From the NCBI GenBank assembly GCA_002256205.1, contig NKIW01000004.1:62001-126000 (forward strand): 64,000 bases of DNA. Direction: 5' to 3'. The notes beneath the pieces are model-generated. The model saw nothing but the letters and a program-made list of their open reading frames with translations. It did no database searches and had not been told where the DNA came from. This document shows positions 17,225 through 26,468 of this stretch, in pieces. Both the position numbers and the translations under genes were made by a program. Position 1 is the stretch's first letter; each line of letters starts with the position of its first letter. Source of the stretch: Rhizobiales bacterium PAR1 (GTDB lineage: Bacteria > Pseudomonadota > Alphaproteobacteria > Rhizobiales > Beijerinckiaceae).

Positions 17225-18139
17225 ATGCAACCTCTCGCCTGGGACGATTTCCGCCTCGTCCGAGCTATCGCGGATCACCGGTCGCTAGGCGGCGCTGCCG
17301 AGGCGCTGGGCGTCAACAATTCCACCGTATTTCGACGGCTGAATTCGCTCGAGGAGCATCTCGGCGTGCGTATCTTCGAACGCGCGCGCTCGGGCTATCT
17401 CCTCACCTCCGCTGGCGAAGAGATGGTGACGCTGGCCATGCGCATGGCCGAATCAATTCTCGAATTCGAGCGGCGCATCGCGGGACAGGATGTTCGCCCT
17501 TCCGGCGAATTACGCGTGACGACGACCGACACGATCTTCAGCCATCTCGTCGCGCCGATGTTCTGCGCCTTTCGCCAGCGCTACCCCGAGATCACGCTCG
17601 ATTTCGTGATCGACAACCGCGCGCTAAACCTCTCGCGCCGCGATGCCGATGTCGCGATCCGCGCCTCGGTTGACCCGCCACAGAGCCTTGTCGGGCGCCG
17701 GGTCGGCACCATCGCCTGGGGCGCCTATATCTCGAAGGTTGCTGTGGCCGAAACCAAACCTGACCTTGAGAACGTGACCGCGCTCTGCGCGCCGCCGACG
17801 CGCTGGGTCGGCCTTGGCGATCCGCTGATCGGCACCGCCGGCGGGCGCTGGCTCGCCAATAATGTCGTGCCGGAAGCGATCGCGGTGAAGGTCAACGCGG
17901 TGGCGACGTTGGCCAGCGCGATTGATGCCGGGCTTGGAATCGGCCTGCTGCCCTGCTTCATCGGCGACCAGTTGGAAAACGCGATCCGGGTGCCGGCGAT
18001 CAAGCCCAGTTCGGAAACCGGGATGTGGGTGCTCACCCATCCGGATCTGAAGAAGGCTGCGCGCGTCCGGGCCTTCCTCGATTTCTTCGGGGCGGAACTT
18101 GCCAAGAAGCGCAAGCTCATCGAGGGCGAGGGAACCTGA
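17225..18139 (+). CDS. LysR-family transcriptional regulator
   Basis: A 304-residue regulator with an N-terminal helix-turn-helix (about 6-64; SLGGAAEALGVNNSTVFRRLNSLEEHLG) and a periplasmic-binding-like effector domain (about 90-295). The recognition helix has VNNSTVFRRL rather than the common LSQSAVSRQI. It is followed, in convergent orientation, by an MFS transporter gene; there is no divergent neighbour to suggest a target because the upstream Sua5 gene is on the same strand. Confidence 0.92.
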   Translation: MQPLAWDDFRLVRAIADHRSLGGAAEALGVNNSTVFRRLNSLEEHLGVRIFERARSGYLLTSAGEEMVTLAMRMAESILEFERRIAGQDVRPSGELRVTTTDTIFSHLVAPMFCAFRQRYPEITLDFVIDNRALNLSRRDADVAIRASVDPPQSLVGRRVGTIAWGAYISKVAVAETKPDLENVTALCAPPTRWVGLGDPLIGTAGGRWLANNVVPEAIAVKVNAVATLASAIDAGLGIGLLPCFIGDQLENAIRVPAIKPSSETGMWVLTHPDLKKAARVRAFLDFFGAELAKKRKLIEGEGT

Positions 18140-18214
18140 TTTCCTAGATCCCTCGCAACGATTGGCGACGCCATGCTGCTTGGCGTCGCATTTGCTCCTA
18201 CAAAGACATAGGCG

Positions 18215-19516
18215 TCAGGTCGCGGCCTGAATCTGCCAGCGCCCCGGTGCTGCGCGCTCGATAATCGGCAGATTGATGAGCGCCGAGGCGAGACCGAGGG
18301 CAATCGACAGCCACCAGACGATGTCATAGCTCCCGGTTTTCTCGAACAGGATGCCACCAAGCAGCACGCCGAGAAATCCGCCGACCTGATGCGAGAAAAA
18401 GGCGAACCCATAGAGCATCGCCATGTAGCGCGGGCCGAACATCAGGCTGACGAGCGCCGCCGTAGGGGGAACCGTTGACAGCCAGAGCAGGCCCGTCAGC
18501 GCCCCGAAACTGAGCGCCGCCACCACGCCAACCGTGAGGGGGAGCGTGCCAATCGACGTCAGTCCGAACACCGACACAGGCACGGCCGCGAAGGGAATCG
18601 AGGCCAGCAACCCCAGTGTCACCACCGAGCGCGCGGTATAGATGATCGCGAGAATCCAGCGCTTCGGCATCCGGTTCGAGAGCCACCCCGCGCTCAGCGA
18701 GCCGGCGATATTGAACACACCGACGAGCGCCAGCGTCCAGCCGCCGACCTCGGGCGGAATGCCGATATCCTTGAAATAGCTCGGTAAATGCACGGTAATG
18801 AAGGCAAGCTGGAAGCCACAGGTGAAAAAGCCGAGCACCAGCAACACGTAAGAGCGGTGTCCGAAAGCCTGTGTGAGCGCCTGCATGATGCTCTGGCTTT
18901 CCGCCGCGCTTTGCGCGCCCGCCGCCGGTTTGGTGTTCGGCGTGGTCGCGACGGCAAGCGCAAACGGCAGGATCAGCAGCGTGATCGCAGCGAAGATCAG
19001 CAGCGCATTCTGCCAGCCGTAATCGCGGATCAGGCCGACGCCGATCGGCGAGAACAGGAACTGCCCGAAGGAGCCCGCCGCAGTGCCTGCGCCGAAGGCC
19101 ATCGCGCGCTTTTCAGGCGGCAACAGCTTCGAGAAGGCCGCAAGCACGAGGTTGAACGACGAGCCCGCAAGGCCAAAGCCGATCAGCACGCCCGCCGAGA
19201 GGTTGAGCGTGAGCGGGTCGGTCGCCACCGTCATGGTCGCGAGGCCCGCCGCATAGAGCAGCGCGCCGACGCAAAGCACCTTGAGGGTCCCGAAACGGTC
19301 GGCAATCGCGCCCATGAAGGGCTGGCCGACGCCCCAGAGCAGGTTCTGGAGCGCCAGCGCGAAGGAGAACACATCGCGCCCCCAGCCATTGGCGGAAATG
19401 ATGGGCTGCTGGAAGAAGCCCATCGCGGAACGCGGGCCGAAGCCGATGGTCGCAATCGCGCAACCGCACAGGATAATAAGCCCGGCGGGTACCGCGCGGG
19501 AAACAGATGTGTTCAT
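18215..19516 (-). CDS. MFS transporter
   Basis: A 433-residue protein with about 12 predicted membrane helices in two halves, separated by a loop at about 195-220. The A-loop motif reads GAIADRFGTLKV near residue 69-80 and a second-half copy is GWLSNRMPKR. It resembles the monocarboxylate/oxalate-formate group of the major facilitator superfamily, but the substrate cannot be deduced. The gene is preceded upstream by a nested inverted-repeat element that separates it from glyS. Confidence 0.9.
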   Translation of the reverse strand: MNTSVSRAVPAGLIILCGCAIATIGFGPRSAMGFFQQPIISANGWGRDVFSFALALQNLLWGVGQPFMGAIADRFGTLKVLCVGALLYAAGLATMTVATDPLTLNLSAGVLIGFGLAGSSFNLVLAAFSKLLPPEKRAMAFGAGTAAGSFGQFLFSPIGVGLIRDYGWQNALLIFAAITLLILPFALAVATTPNTKPAAGAQSAAESQSIMQALTQAFGHRSYVLLVLGFFTCGFQLAFITVHLPSYFKDIGIPPEVGGWTLALVGVFNIAGSLSAGWLSNRMPKRWILAIIYTARSVVTLGLLASIPFAAVPVSVFGLTSIGTLPLTVGVVAALSFGALTGLLWLSTVPPTAALVSLMFGPRYMAMLYGFAFFSHQVGGFLGVLLGGILFEKTGSYDIVWWLSIALGLASALINLPIIERAAPGRWQIQAAT

Positions 19517-19648
19517 GGGAAAAACTCCAAAGTTGGCGCCAGCTTAGGAGCGTTTTCCGGCTTTGGCGAGAGGGGCGCCCCTCAAGCTTCGGTGAATTGA
19601 AAGCAGGATGCATGAGCCGGGCTCATGTTCCCTCCCCGCATGTCCCCC

Positions 19649-19755
19649 GGTGTCATTCCCGACCGAGCGCAGCGAGGAGCGGGAATCCAGGACGGATCCA
19701 CCGCACACAAGAACTGGATTCCCGCTCGCGGCTTTGCCGCGTCGGGAATGACACC
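19649..19755. repeat. REP-like nested inverted repeat (GTCATTCCCG type)
   Basis: A 107-base element with perfect outer arms GGTGTCATTCCCGA (19649-19662) and its complement (19742-19755), and perfect inner arms GCGGGAATCCAG (19679-19690) and its complement (19714-19725). Short G+C-rich stems lie between the arms, so the whole can fold as a cruciform. This type of sequence is dispersed in many Hyphomicrobiales genomes. It begins 6 bases after the glyS stop codon and could also end that transcript. Confidence 0.85.
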
Positions 19756-19760
19756 CGGCT

Positions 19761-22052
19761 TTACCCCGCGATCTTGCCGAAATCCGCGACCTGACGCGTC
19801 ACGCGGCGGAGGGCCGCGAGCAGCGCGAGGCGGTTCTGCCGGATGGCCGGATCGTCGGCATTGACCATCACCGCCTCGAAGAAGGCATCGACCGGCGCGC
19901 GAAGCTTGGCCATGGCGCGCATCGCGGCTTCGAAATCCTGCTTCTGAAGCGCGATGGCGGCCGCTTCGCCCACGATCGAGAGCGCATCGTGCAGCGCCTT
20001 TTCGCTCGCCTCGGCGAGCAAGGCGGGGTTGGCAGCGGCTTCGAATTTGCCTTCGCCGTCCTTCTTTTCCTCGGCGCGGAGGATGTTCGCGGCGCGCTTG
20101 CACCCGGCGAGCAGCGATTTTCCATCCTCGGTTTCGAGGAATTTGCCGAGCGCTTCAACGCGGCGGACGACGAGCAGGAGATCGTCATTCGCTTCGCCAT
20201 TGGCGAGCACAGCATCGACGAGGTCATGCCGCGCACCTTGGTCGCGGAGCATGACCTTCAGGCGATCATGGAAGAAGGAAAGGAGATCATTGGAACGATC
20301 AATTTCCCATGATTGCGGGGGAACTGTCGATTTTTCATCTTTTAAAAGCGTAACGAGACGCTCAATCGTTTCTCCAAATTCCTTGAAAGCCGGGTTTTGA
20401 ATTGCTCCCAAGATTGCCTCAGATGGAAGAGAGACTTTCCTTGAGCGGCTTACCTCAAAAAGTTGGGCCATTACGAGGCGACCCGAAAAAACTGTAATTT
20501 GGCGTAAACCGCCAGCCAGCCCATTCTCGACAATCAGCCGAATAACCCCCAACGCCGCTCTTCTGAGCGCATAGGGGTCCTTCGAGCCGGTGGGCTTTTC
20601 GTCAATCGCCCAAAAGCCGACGAGGGTATCGAGCTTGTCCGCGAGTGCGACGGTGACGGAGACCTTGTCGGTCGGCACCGAGTCCGTCGGCCCGACAGGC
20701 TTGTAATGCTCCTCGCAGGCCGCTGCTACCGAAGCAGGAAGGCCGAGAATCGTCGCGTATTTGCGGCCCATCAGGCCCTGAACTTCCGGGAATTCGCCGA
20801 CAACCTCGGTCTGCAAATCGGCCTTGCAGAGCCGTGCCGCGAGATCGACCTCGGCTTCGTCAGCGCCGGTGACCTTGCAGAGTTCCTTCGCCAACGCGCG
20901 GATGCGCTCGATGCGGTCCCACTGGCTGCCGAGCTTCTCGTGGAAGGTGACGTTCTTGAACTTTTCGAGCCGCTTGAATTCCGGGTCTTCCTTCCAGACC
21001 TTGCGGTCGGTGTCCCAGAAGAATTTCGCATCCGAGAGGCGGGCGCGGATAACGCGCTCATTACCGGCAATGATAGTCTTACCGCCGTCTTTCGCGATGA
21101 TATTCGAGATCAGCAGGAAGCGGTTCGCAAGTTCTCCCCCCATCGCCTTCGCTTCTGCCGTGCCATCGGCTTTTTTCAGCACGAAGCACTTCTGGTTGGC
21201 GCGGATCGTGGCGCGGATCACCTCGCCCGGCACATCGAGGAAGGCTTCCTCGAACGAACCCATCAGCACCACTGGCCATTCAACAAGGCCTGCGACTTCC
21301 TCGAGCAGGCCCTCATCCTCGATGACCTCCAGGCCTTGCGCGAACGCGAGGTTCTTTGCCTCGTGGCGGACGATATCCTTGCGACGATCCGCATCAAGCA
21401 CGACCTTGGCGGCTTCGAGCTTGGTGACATAGTCATCGAAGCGCCGCACCGTGATCGCGCCGGGCGCCAAAAACCGGTGACCATAGGTGACATTGCCGGC
21501 TTTCAACCCATCGACCTCGAAGGGCACGATCTCCGGTTCTTCCGTCTCGGCGCCGAAGGTCGCGACGATGGCGCGCAACGGGCGCACCCATCTCAGCGAA
21601 GACGACGAGGTGCTCGCCGCGCCCCAGCGCATCGATTTCGGCCAGGGGAAGGTGCGGATGATGCCGGGCAGGATTTCCGCCAGCACATCAAGCGTCGCGC
21701 CGCCCTTCTTCTCGATCACGGCGACATAGAACTCGCCCTTCTTCGGATCGCTCTCGATTTTCGCCTGCGCGATATCCGTGAGGCCCGCGGACTTCAGAAA
21801 GCCCTGCACCGCAGCATCCGGCGAGCCGACACGCGGCCCCTTCTTCTCCTCGCGCGTATCGGGCTGGCGCACCGGCAAGCCGACGATATTCAATGCGAGG
21901 CGTCGCGGCGTCGCAAAAGCCTTCGCACCCTCATAGGTGAGGCCGCGATCAACCAGCGCGTTGGTCACGAGACGCTTGAGGTCCTCCGCCGCCTGCCGCT
22001 GCATGCGGGCCGGAATTTCCTCGGAGAAGAGTTCGAACAGAAGATCGGGCAT
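19761..22052 (-). CDS. glyS: Glycyl-tRNA synthetase beta subunit
   Basis: A 763-residue subunit of the alpha2-beta2 glycyl-tRNA synthetase, recognised by the N-terminus [14 protein letters not shown] and the C-terminal HD-like/anticodon region ([22 protein letters not shown]). It binds tRNA-Gly while GlyQ makes the adenylate. It is somewhat longer than the usual 690-710 residues: a stretch of about 75 residues near 500-585 (from [10 protein letters not shown] to EIDRSNDLL) is encoded by DNA at 20281-20520 of about 46% G+C, far below the flanks. It looks like an insertion or a replaced segment. glyQ is upstream, separated by three small genes. Confidence 0.95.
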   Translation of the reverse strand: MPDLLFELFSEEIPARMQRQAAEDLKRLVTNALVDRGLTYEGAKAFATPRRLALNIVGLPVRQPDTREEKKGPRVGSPDAAVQGFLKSAGLTDIAQAKIESDPKKGEFYVAVIEKKGGATLDVLAEILPGIIRTFPWPKSMRWGAASTSSSSLRWVRPLRAIVATFGAETEEPEIVPFEVDGLKAGNVTYGHRFLAPGAITVRRFDDYVTKLEAAKVVLDADRRKDIVRHEAKNLAFAQGLEVIEDEGLLEEVAGLVEWPVVLMGSFEEAFLDVPGEVIRATIRANQKCFVLKKADGTAEAKAMGGELANRFLLISNIIAKDGGKTIIAGNERVIRARLSDAKFFWDTDRKVWKEDPEFKRLEKFKNVTFHEKLGSQWDRIERIRALAKELCKVTGADEAEVDLAARLCKADLQTEVVGEFPEVQGLMGRKYATILGLPASVAAACEEHYKPVGPTDSVPTDKVSVTVALADKLDTLVGFWAIDEKPTGSKDPYALRRAALGVIRLIVENGLAGGLRQITVFSGRLVMAQLFEVSRSRKVSLPSEAILGAIQNPAFKEFGETIERLVTLLKDEKSTVPPQSWEIDRSNDLLSFFHDRLKVMLRDQGARHDLVDAVLANGEANDDLLLVVRRVEALGKFLETEDGKSLLAGCKRAANILRAEEKKDGEGKFEAAANPALLAEASEKALHDALSIVGEAAAIALQKQDFEAAMRAMAKLRAPVDAFFEAVMVNADDPAIRQNRLALLAALRRVTRQVADFGKIAG

Positions 22053-22076
22053 GGGTTCAAGGCCGTAGTTGAAGAG

Positions 22077-22565
22077 CTATTGGCTCTTAAAGCGTGAAAT
22101 CGGGAAGAGAAGCGGTTGAGATTCGTGCATCTGGTCGCGATACCCTTCTTCCCAAGGAAACTTGCCATTGGACGGGTCGGGCAGAACGCATTGAAGAACA
22201 GGGAAGGGCTTTCGGTCGTAATACCAGTCCGTCCAAGTCAAATGGTGCAGGGCCGCTTTCTGGTCTAGCTGATCAACAAAAATCACAGGCCAATTGCCGA
22301 CGAACCCCTCGTACCGCTCCCCCGGCTCGAATGTTTCACCCGCCGCAAGGCGAGCTGCGTATTCATTGACCAGAAAGTGCCCGACCTCCGGCGAAAGGCC
22401 GAAGACTATCAGCTCCGCGTGCCCAACACGCCTGAAAATCCCACATGAATAGTGGAACATCGGCTCGGTATCAGGATCATCGGGATAGATAATCCGAACA
22501 ACCCAGCCGAATTTTTCGACATCATCGAGAAATTTCTGATCTGCCGGGTTGGAAGCGACGGGCAT
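22077..22565 (-). CDS. DUF4262 domain protein
   Basis: A 162-residue cytoplasmic protein matching DUF4262: FGWVVRIIYPDDPDTEPMFH, YSCGIFRRVGHAELIVFGL, and the HLTWTDWYYDRKPFPVLQC segment. The family has no known function and is scattered in bacteria. The gene is about 54% G+C by my count, lower than its neighbours, which suggests it was acquired and inserted between the CDGSH gene and glyS. It starts 8 bases after the CDGSH stop codon. Confidence 0.82.
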   Translation of the reverse strand: MPVASNPADQKFLDDVEKFGWVVRIIYPDDPDTEPMFHYSCGIFRRVGHAELIVFGLSPEVGHFLVNEYAARLAAGETFEPGERYEGFVGNWPVIFVDQLDQKAALHHLTWTDWYYDRKPFPVLQCVLPDPSNGKFPWEEGYRDQMHESQPLLFPISRFKSQ

Positions 22566-22573
22566 GGATTCTA

Positions 22574-22816
22574 TCAAAGCTTCTTGTGGGCGCCGTCGCA
22601 GAGCGGGGCGTTGGCGGTCTGCTTGCAGGTGCAGAAGAACACCTTCTTGTCTTCGGTCGCGGTCCACTGCTGCGGCGAGAACTTGCCCTCGGCCTTATGC
22701 GCGCCATCGCAGAACGGCTGGTTCTTCGATTGGCCGCAAGTGCACCACCAGTAATCCTTGCCGGCGGTGACATCGACGCCAATCGGGGCGGTTCCGGCAA
22801 CATGGGCTTTGGTCAT
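22574..22816 (-). CDS. CDGSH iron-sulfur domain protein, dual cluster
   Basis: An 80-residue protein with two CDGSH-type motifs, each ligating a 2Fe-2S cluster by three Cys and one His: Cys25, Cys27, Cys36, His40 and Cys62, Cys64, Cys73, His77 (CDGAH in both). Such miner-type proteins are small electron or cluster carriers. AGGAG lies 7-8 bases before ATG 22816, so this start is preferred over ATG 22822. Adjacent to the DUF3828-like and DUF4262 genes. Confidence 0.92.
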   Translation of the reverse strand: MTKAHVAGTAPIGVDVTAGKDYWWCTCGQSKNQPFCDGAHKAEGKFSPQQWTATEDKKVFFCTCKQTANAPLCDGAHKKL

Positions 22817-22840
22817 GGTCATTCTCCTGTTCAAAGGGCC

Positions 22841-23326
22841 TTATTGGCCTTTAGCGCCGGCGATCAGCATGGTGGAAAGCCGCCAGCCGAATTCCTTGGC
22901 CGGGTTCACGATATCGTCGATTTTCCACTCATTCCCATCGAGCATCACCTCGTAGAAAAGCGTCACCTCGGGCTCAGTCTTGAACTGTTTGAACTTCACG
23001 ACCACCACCGCATAGCCGGCGCCGCGCGGCTCAACCGCATACTTAAGGGTCTTGCGGAAATCGTCGTCCGAATCCTGGCCTGCGATGATTGGGTCGAAAT
23101 CGAGACCGGACACCGGCTCGTTGAGCTGTTTCGACTTCTTGGTCGCTGCCGCATAAAGCGCGCGGAGCTTCTTCGTATAAGGGCGCTGCACATCCTTGAC
23201 CTTGGGGTCATAGACACGTTTCACCGCTGCGAGGGGATTATCAAGCACAGGCGAAGCGCTCTGTGCGAATGCGGGGAACGCAAGGGCCAAGAGACTGGTG
23301 GTGAGGAACGCGCGGCGGTGCATCAT
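22841..23326 (-). CDS. Exported protein, DUF3828-like
   Basis: A 161-residue protein with a signal peptide (about 1-22, [20 protein letters not shown], cleaved after AFA) and a small domain with the hydrophobic strands [11 protein letters not shown] and [20 protein letters not shown], resembling DUF3828. It probably works in the periplasm; function unknown. Its ATG overlaps the glyQ stop codon (ATGA), so the two are translationally coupled. Confidence 0.8.
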   Translation of the reverse strand: MMHRRAFLTTSLLALAFPAFAQSASPVLDNPLAAVKRVYDPKVKDVQRPYTKKLRALYAAATKKSKQLNEPVSGLDFDPIIAGQDSDDDFRKTLKYAVEPRGAGYAVVVVKFKQFKTEPEVTLFYEVMLDGNEWKIDDIVNPAKEFGWRLSTMLIAGAKGQ

Positions 23327-24315
23327 GCCCCACCCGCTTCGGTCTTCACCCAAGCCGCGCCGCAGGCCTTGGCGAGTTCACGCACCTTGAGGATGTAGCT
23401 CTGCCGTTCTGTCACCGAAATCACGCCGCGCGCGTCGAGCAGGTTGAAGGCGTGCGACGCCTTGATGCACTGATCATAGGCCGGGAGCACCTGACGATGC
23501 CGCTCGCCCTCGCCACGCTCGCCTTTCGAGAGCAGCGAGAGGCATTCCTTCTCGGCTTCGGCAAAATTTCGGAACAGTTTGTCGGTATCGGCGTATTCGA
23601 AGTTATGGCGGGAGTATTCTTCTTCCGCCTGCTTGAACACGTCGCCGTATGTGACCTTCTGATCCCCTTCGAGACCGTTGAAGTTCAGCTCAAAGCCGTT
23701 ATCGACGCCCTGCAGATACATCGCCAGGCGCTCGAGGCCATAGGTCAGCTCCCCCGCGACCGGCGCGCATTCCTGCCCGGCGACCTGTTGGAAGTAGGTG
23801 AATTGGCTAACTTCCATGCCATCGCACCAGCATTCCCAGCCGAGGCCCCAGGCACCGAGCGTCGGGCTTTCCCAATCGTCCTCGACGAAGCGCAGGTCGT
23901 GCAGCGCAGGGTCGATGCCGATGGCGTAGAGGCTTTCGAGGTAGAGTTCCTGGAGGTTCGGCGGGCTCGGCTTCAGGATCACCTGAAACTGGTAGTAATG
24001 CTGGAAACGATTGGGGTTCTCGCCATAACGCCCATCCTTCGGGCGGCGTGAGGGCTGGACATAGGCGGCATTCCAAGGTTTCGGGCCGAGTGCACGCAGC
24101 GTCGTCGCCGGGTGGAAAGTCCCCGCGCCGACTTCCATGTCGTAGGGCTGGAGGATCACGCAGCCCTTTTCCGCCCAGAAGCGCTGGAGCGTCAGGATCA
24201 GCCCCTGAAACGAGCGTTCGGGACGGAGAGGAGCAGGCAGGGTCGCAGAAGCTGTCACGGGGAATGGTCTCGCGTACAAAGCCGCGGCTGTGATGGCCGA
24301 CGGCGAAAATTCCAT
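23323..24315 (-). CDS. glyQ: Glycyl-tRNA synthetase alpha subunit
   Basis: The catalytic class II subunit that makes glycyl-adenylate. Core motifs are [36 protein letters not shown] and [11 protein letters not shown]-type sequence ([15 protein letters not shown]). The form from ATG 24315 has 330 residues; homologues start near [13 protein letters not shown], so a GTG at 24258 giving 311 residues is a real alternative. Neither start has a strong Shine-Dalgarno sequence. It is the first gene of the minus-strand cluster that ends with glyS. Confidence 0.95.
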   Translation of the reverse strand: MEFSPSAITAAALYARPFPVTASATLPAPLRPERSFQGLILTLQRFWAEKGCVILQPYDMEVGAGTFHPATTLRALGPKPWNAAYVQPSRRPKDGRYGENPNRFQHYYQFQVILKPSPPNLQELYLESLYAIGIDPALHDLRFVEDDWESPTLGAWGLGWECWCDGMEVSQFTYFQQVAGQECAPVAGELTYGLERLAMYLQGVDNGFELNFNGLEGDQKVTYGDVFKQAEEEYSRHNFEYADTDKLFRNFAEAEKECLSLLSKGERGEGERHRQVLPAYDQCIKASHAFNLLDARGVISVTERQSYILKVRELAKACGAAWVKTEAGGA

Positions 24316-24493
24316 CGATTTCGCTTAGCGAGCAGCCCGCTTCGCCGCAAGCCTTTCCTGTCAAACAAACCTTTCCTGCCAATTGCATTGCCATTCAGCC
24401 CTGTGCGGGAACGCACTTCGGCCCGAAGCGATCGGCGGCATGGTGTTTCTCAAGGGGCGGCGATGACCTCCCCGCACCAACAGGAGAAACCCC

Positions 24494-24937
24494 ATGAACA
24501 CCCAGATGAAGACCTCAAACCGCAAAACCCGCTTCAGCCACTTTGCCCTGGCGCTTTCACTCTCCCTCGGCACTGTCGGTGGCATGATGGGCTTTATTGC
24601 CATCACCGAACCTGCCTTTGCTGCCGCAGCCGGCGGCGGTGGTGGAGGTGGCGGTGGTGCTGGTGGCGGCGCCAACGGCGGCGGCGAAGCCAGCGTTATG
24701 AGTGTGTCACGCGGCCCCGCGCTGCCCAACAATCCGCCGATTGTGCGCCGTTCCACACCTGTCACGGCGAACGGTTGTACTACCGCACGCAACACACCAG
24801 ACCTGCAGAACTGCCATTATGGCGAACGTGGCACCCCGCGCATTGTCAACATCCACGGCTTTGCCAACTGCGCGGTGATCGGCCAATTGCCCGGCGCGAA
24901 TGGACGCGGCGAGTTCTACTGCCTCCGTCCGATGTAA
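24494..24937 (+). CDS. Secreted glycine-rich small protein
   Basis: A 147-residue protein of unknown function: basic N-terminus, hydrophobic segment at about 17-40 with cleavage likely near AFAAAA, then a low-complexity run of glycine and alanine (about 46-66) and a C-terminal part with four cysteines (GCTTAR, NCHYG, NCAVIG, YCLRP) able to form two disulfides. AGGAG precedes the start. It is followed by a clear terminator at 24981-25010, so it is a single-gene unit. Confidence 0.75.
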   Translation: MNTQMKTSNRKTRFSHFALALSLSLGTVGGMMGFIAITEPAFAAAAGGGGGGGGGAGGGANGGGEASVMSVSRGPALPNNPPIVRRSTPVTANGCTTARNTPDLQNCHYGERGTPRIVNIHGFANCAVIGQLPGANGRGEFYCLRPM

Positions 24938-24980
24938 CGGCGCATCTGCCTCTCTGGAACCTCCCGCCAGATCTCCCGAA

Positions 24981-25010
24981 AAGGCCCCGGCTCGTTGCCG
25001 GGGCCTTGTT
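24981..25010 (+). terminator. Rho-independent terminator
   Basis: Perfect 10-bp stem AAGGCCCCGG / CCGGGGCCTT (24981-24990 and 24998-25007), 7-base loop, followed by GTT. It ends the transcript of the glycine-rich secreted protein. The T-tract is short, so efficiency is uncertain. Confidence 0.75.
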
Positions 25011-25190
25011 CTGGTCGGAGCCTCGTCATGATCAAGGCCTTGTCGCGCGGGCCTTTGCTTGACCGATGTCGACCGCTGCGCCCGAGATCAGGGGCAGCCC
25101 TCGAAGGGCATGATCCGGTCCCTCTGTTTCGCTGCCGTTCATCTTTCCCGACGTAGCGTTGGCTCCGGGCGACTTGATGGGAGAAAGACA

Positions 25191-25514
25191 ATGGTTAGAG
25201 CTACCCACTTCATTCTTGCGGCACTCTTCGCCGCCGTTCTCGGTGTTGCTGGCCTTGCGCCTGCCCGCGCCGCAACCATGCCGGCGGGCTCTGTTCTGTC
25301 GGTCGATCAGGCCTCAAAGCCGCAGACTGAAAGCGTGCGCTATTACGGTCGCCGCGTGCATTATGGCCGCCCGGTCTATCGCCGCGCCTATTACCACCGC
25401 CCGGTTCGCTACTATCGTGCGCCGGTCGTCTACCGCCGCTGCGCGATGCGTCCGCGCGTGGTCTGGACGCCCTATGGCTATGTGCGCCGCTGGGTTCGCG
25501 TTTGCCGCTACTGA
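25191..25514 (+). CDS. Small secreted Tyr/Arg-rich protein
   Basis: A 107-residue protein with a signal peptide (about 1-28, ending APARAA) and a mature part dominated by Tyr, Arg, His and Val (YYGRRVHYGRPVYRRAYYHR). Two cysteines near the C-terminus could pair. GGGAGAAAG lies 5 bases upstream of ATG 25191. Short envelope proteins of this type are frequent in Hyphomicrobiales but have no assigned function. A terminator follows at once. Confidence 0.8.
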   Translation: MVRATHFILAALFAAVLGVAGLAPARAATMPAGSVLSVDQASKPQTESVRYYGRRVHYGRPVYRRAYYHRPVRYYRAPVVYRRCAMRPRVVWTPYGYVRRWVRVCRY

Positions 25515-25536
25515 TCGGCACCGAAAATCACGAGAG

Positions 25537-26307
25537 CTAACGGGCGGATTTTCCGCCCGTTTTCATGTCGAGACGCGCGCGGCCAGTATGAAGCGCCGCC
25601 GCCTCTTCGAGAAACCCTCCATCGGCGCCATGCAGAACCAGCGGCGGCAGGATGGCGAGCGGTGCACGGGAGCCTTTCTTGCCCGACACCAGCACCCGGA
25701 TCGCCGGCGAAGCGGCATCTGGATGGATAAGACGCAAGCGGATCTCGCCCAGTCGGAGCGTGAACGCCGCCAGAAGCGCTTCCAGCGTATCCGCGCGATG
25801 GATCACGATCAGATGCCCTTTAGGCGCGAGAATCGTAACCGCATTTTTCACCCAGTCGTCGAGCGTCCCGTCGAGCACATGGGCGCTCGCACGTCCCGGC
25901 GTGGTGGAAACGCGGATGGCGCGCGCATCGAAAAACGGCGGATTGCTGAGCACACAGTCGAAGGCCTCCCGCAAATCAGGTTCCGCACCGAGCCGGAAGG
26001 CATCGACCTCCCGCGCAACGACGCGCGCCTGCATTCGGTTGAGCACGGCGTTATCGCGGGCCAGTGAAGCCAGCGCCGGTTCGCGCTCAAGGAGGGTGAT
26101 GCCAGCCTCCGGATTATGCAACGCGGCGCCAAGCCCGACAGCCCCGGTCGCTGCACCAAGATCGGCGATGCGCCGGCTTTCGGGCTGTACAGCAGCGGCG
26201 AGCAGCACGGCATCGGTTCCGGCGCGATGGCCCTTTTCGGGCTGGCGCAAGATCAGGCGACCGCCGTAGAGCGCATCCTGCGTCACGCCGTCCGGAAGCG
26301 TGCCCAT
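25537..26307 (-). CDS. TrmN6-like tRNA1(Val) (adenine-N6)-methyltransferase family
   Basis: A 256-residue class I methyltransferase with SAM loop ADLGAATGAVGL (48-59) and the amino-methyltransferase motif NPPF at 122-125 (SNPPFFDARA), as in TrmN6, which methylates N6 of A37 in tRNA1(Val). GGGAG lies 8 bases upstream of ATG 26307, supporting this start over longer forms that would overlap the polyprenyl synthase leader. Divergent from the polyprenyl diphosphate synthase gene. Confidence 0.86.
   Translation of the reverse strand: MGTLPDGVTQDALYGGRLILRQPEKGHRAGTDAVLLAAAVQPESRRIADLGAATGAVGLGAALHNPEAGITLLEREPALASLARDNAVLNRMQARVVAREVDAFRLGAEPDLREAFDCVLSNPPFFDARAIRVSTTPGRASAHVLDGTLDDWVKNAVTILAPKGHLIVIHRADTLEALLAAFTLRLGEIRLRLIHPDAASPAIRVLVSGKKGSRAPLAILPPLVLHGADGGFLEEAAALHTGRARLDMKTGGKSAR
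25540..25564. terminator. Bidirectional terminator overlapping a CDS end
   Basis: Stem ACGGGCGGA / TCCGCCCGT (25540-25548 and 25552-25560), loop TTT, followed by TTTTC. It ends the Tyr/Arg-rich gene. The same bases encode the last residues (KTGGKSAR) and stop of the converging methyltransferase gene, so the hairpin is shared with coding sequence. Confidence 0.8.
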
Positions 26308-26468
26308 GCCCATCTCTCCCGGTGTCACGCCGACATCCCCATCCAAAAAGCGTCCTGCAGACCGTTGCGGCAAAGGCGCAAGTTGCATTTCGCGTCGCGA
26401 GCGTGCAAGCGTATTTGCCGAACCAGACATCCTTTCCGCCGCCATCCGGCAGCCGGAAGGGTACTCTC

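Noticed and set aside
20706-22097. 463-codon open frame on the plus strand
   Set aside because: Antisense of glyS; no domain and composition of a shadow.
24600-24700. Run of GGC/GGT codons as a repeat array or CRISPR-like element
   Set aside because: It is simply the poly-glycine part of a secreted protein; there are no spaced direct repeats.
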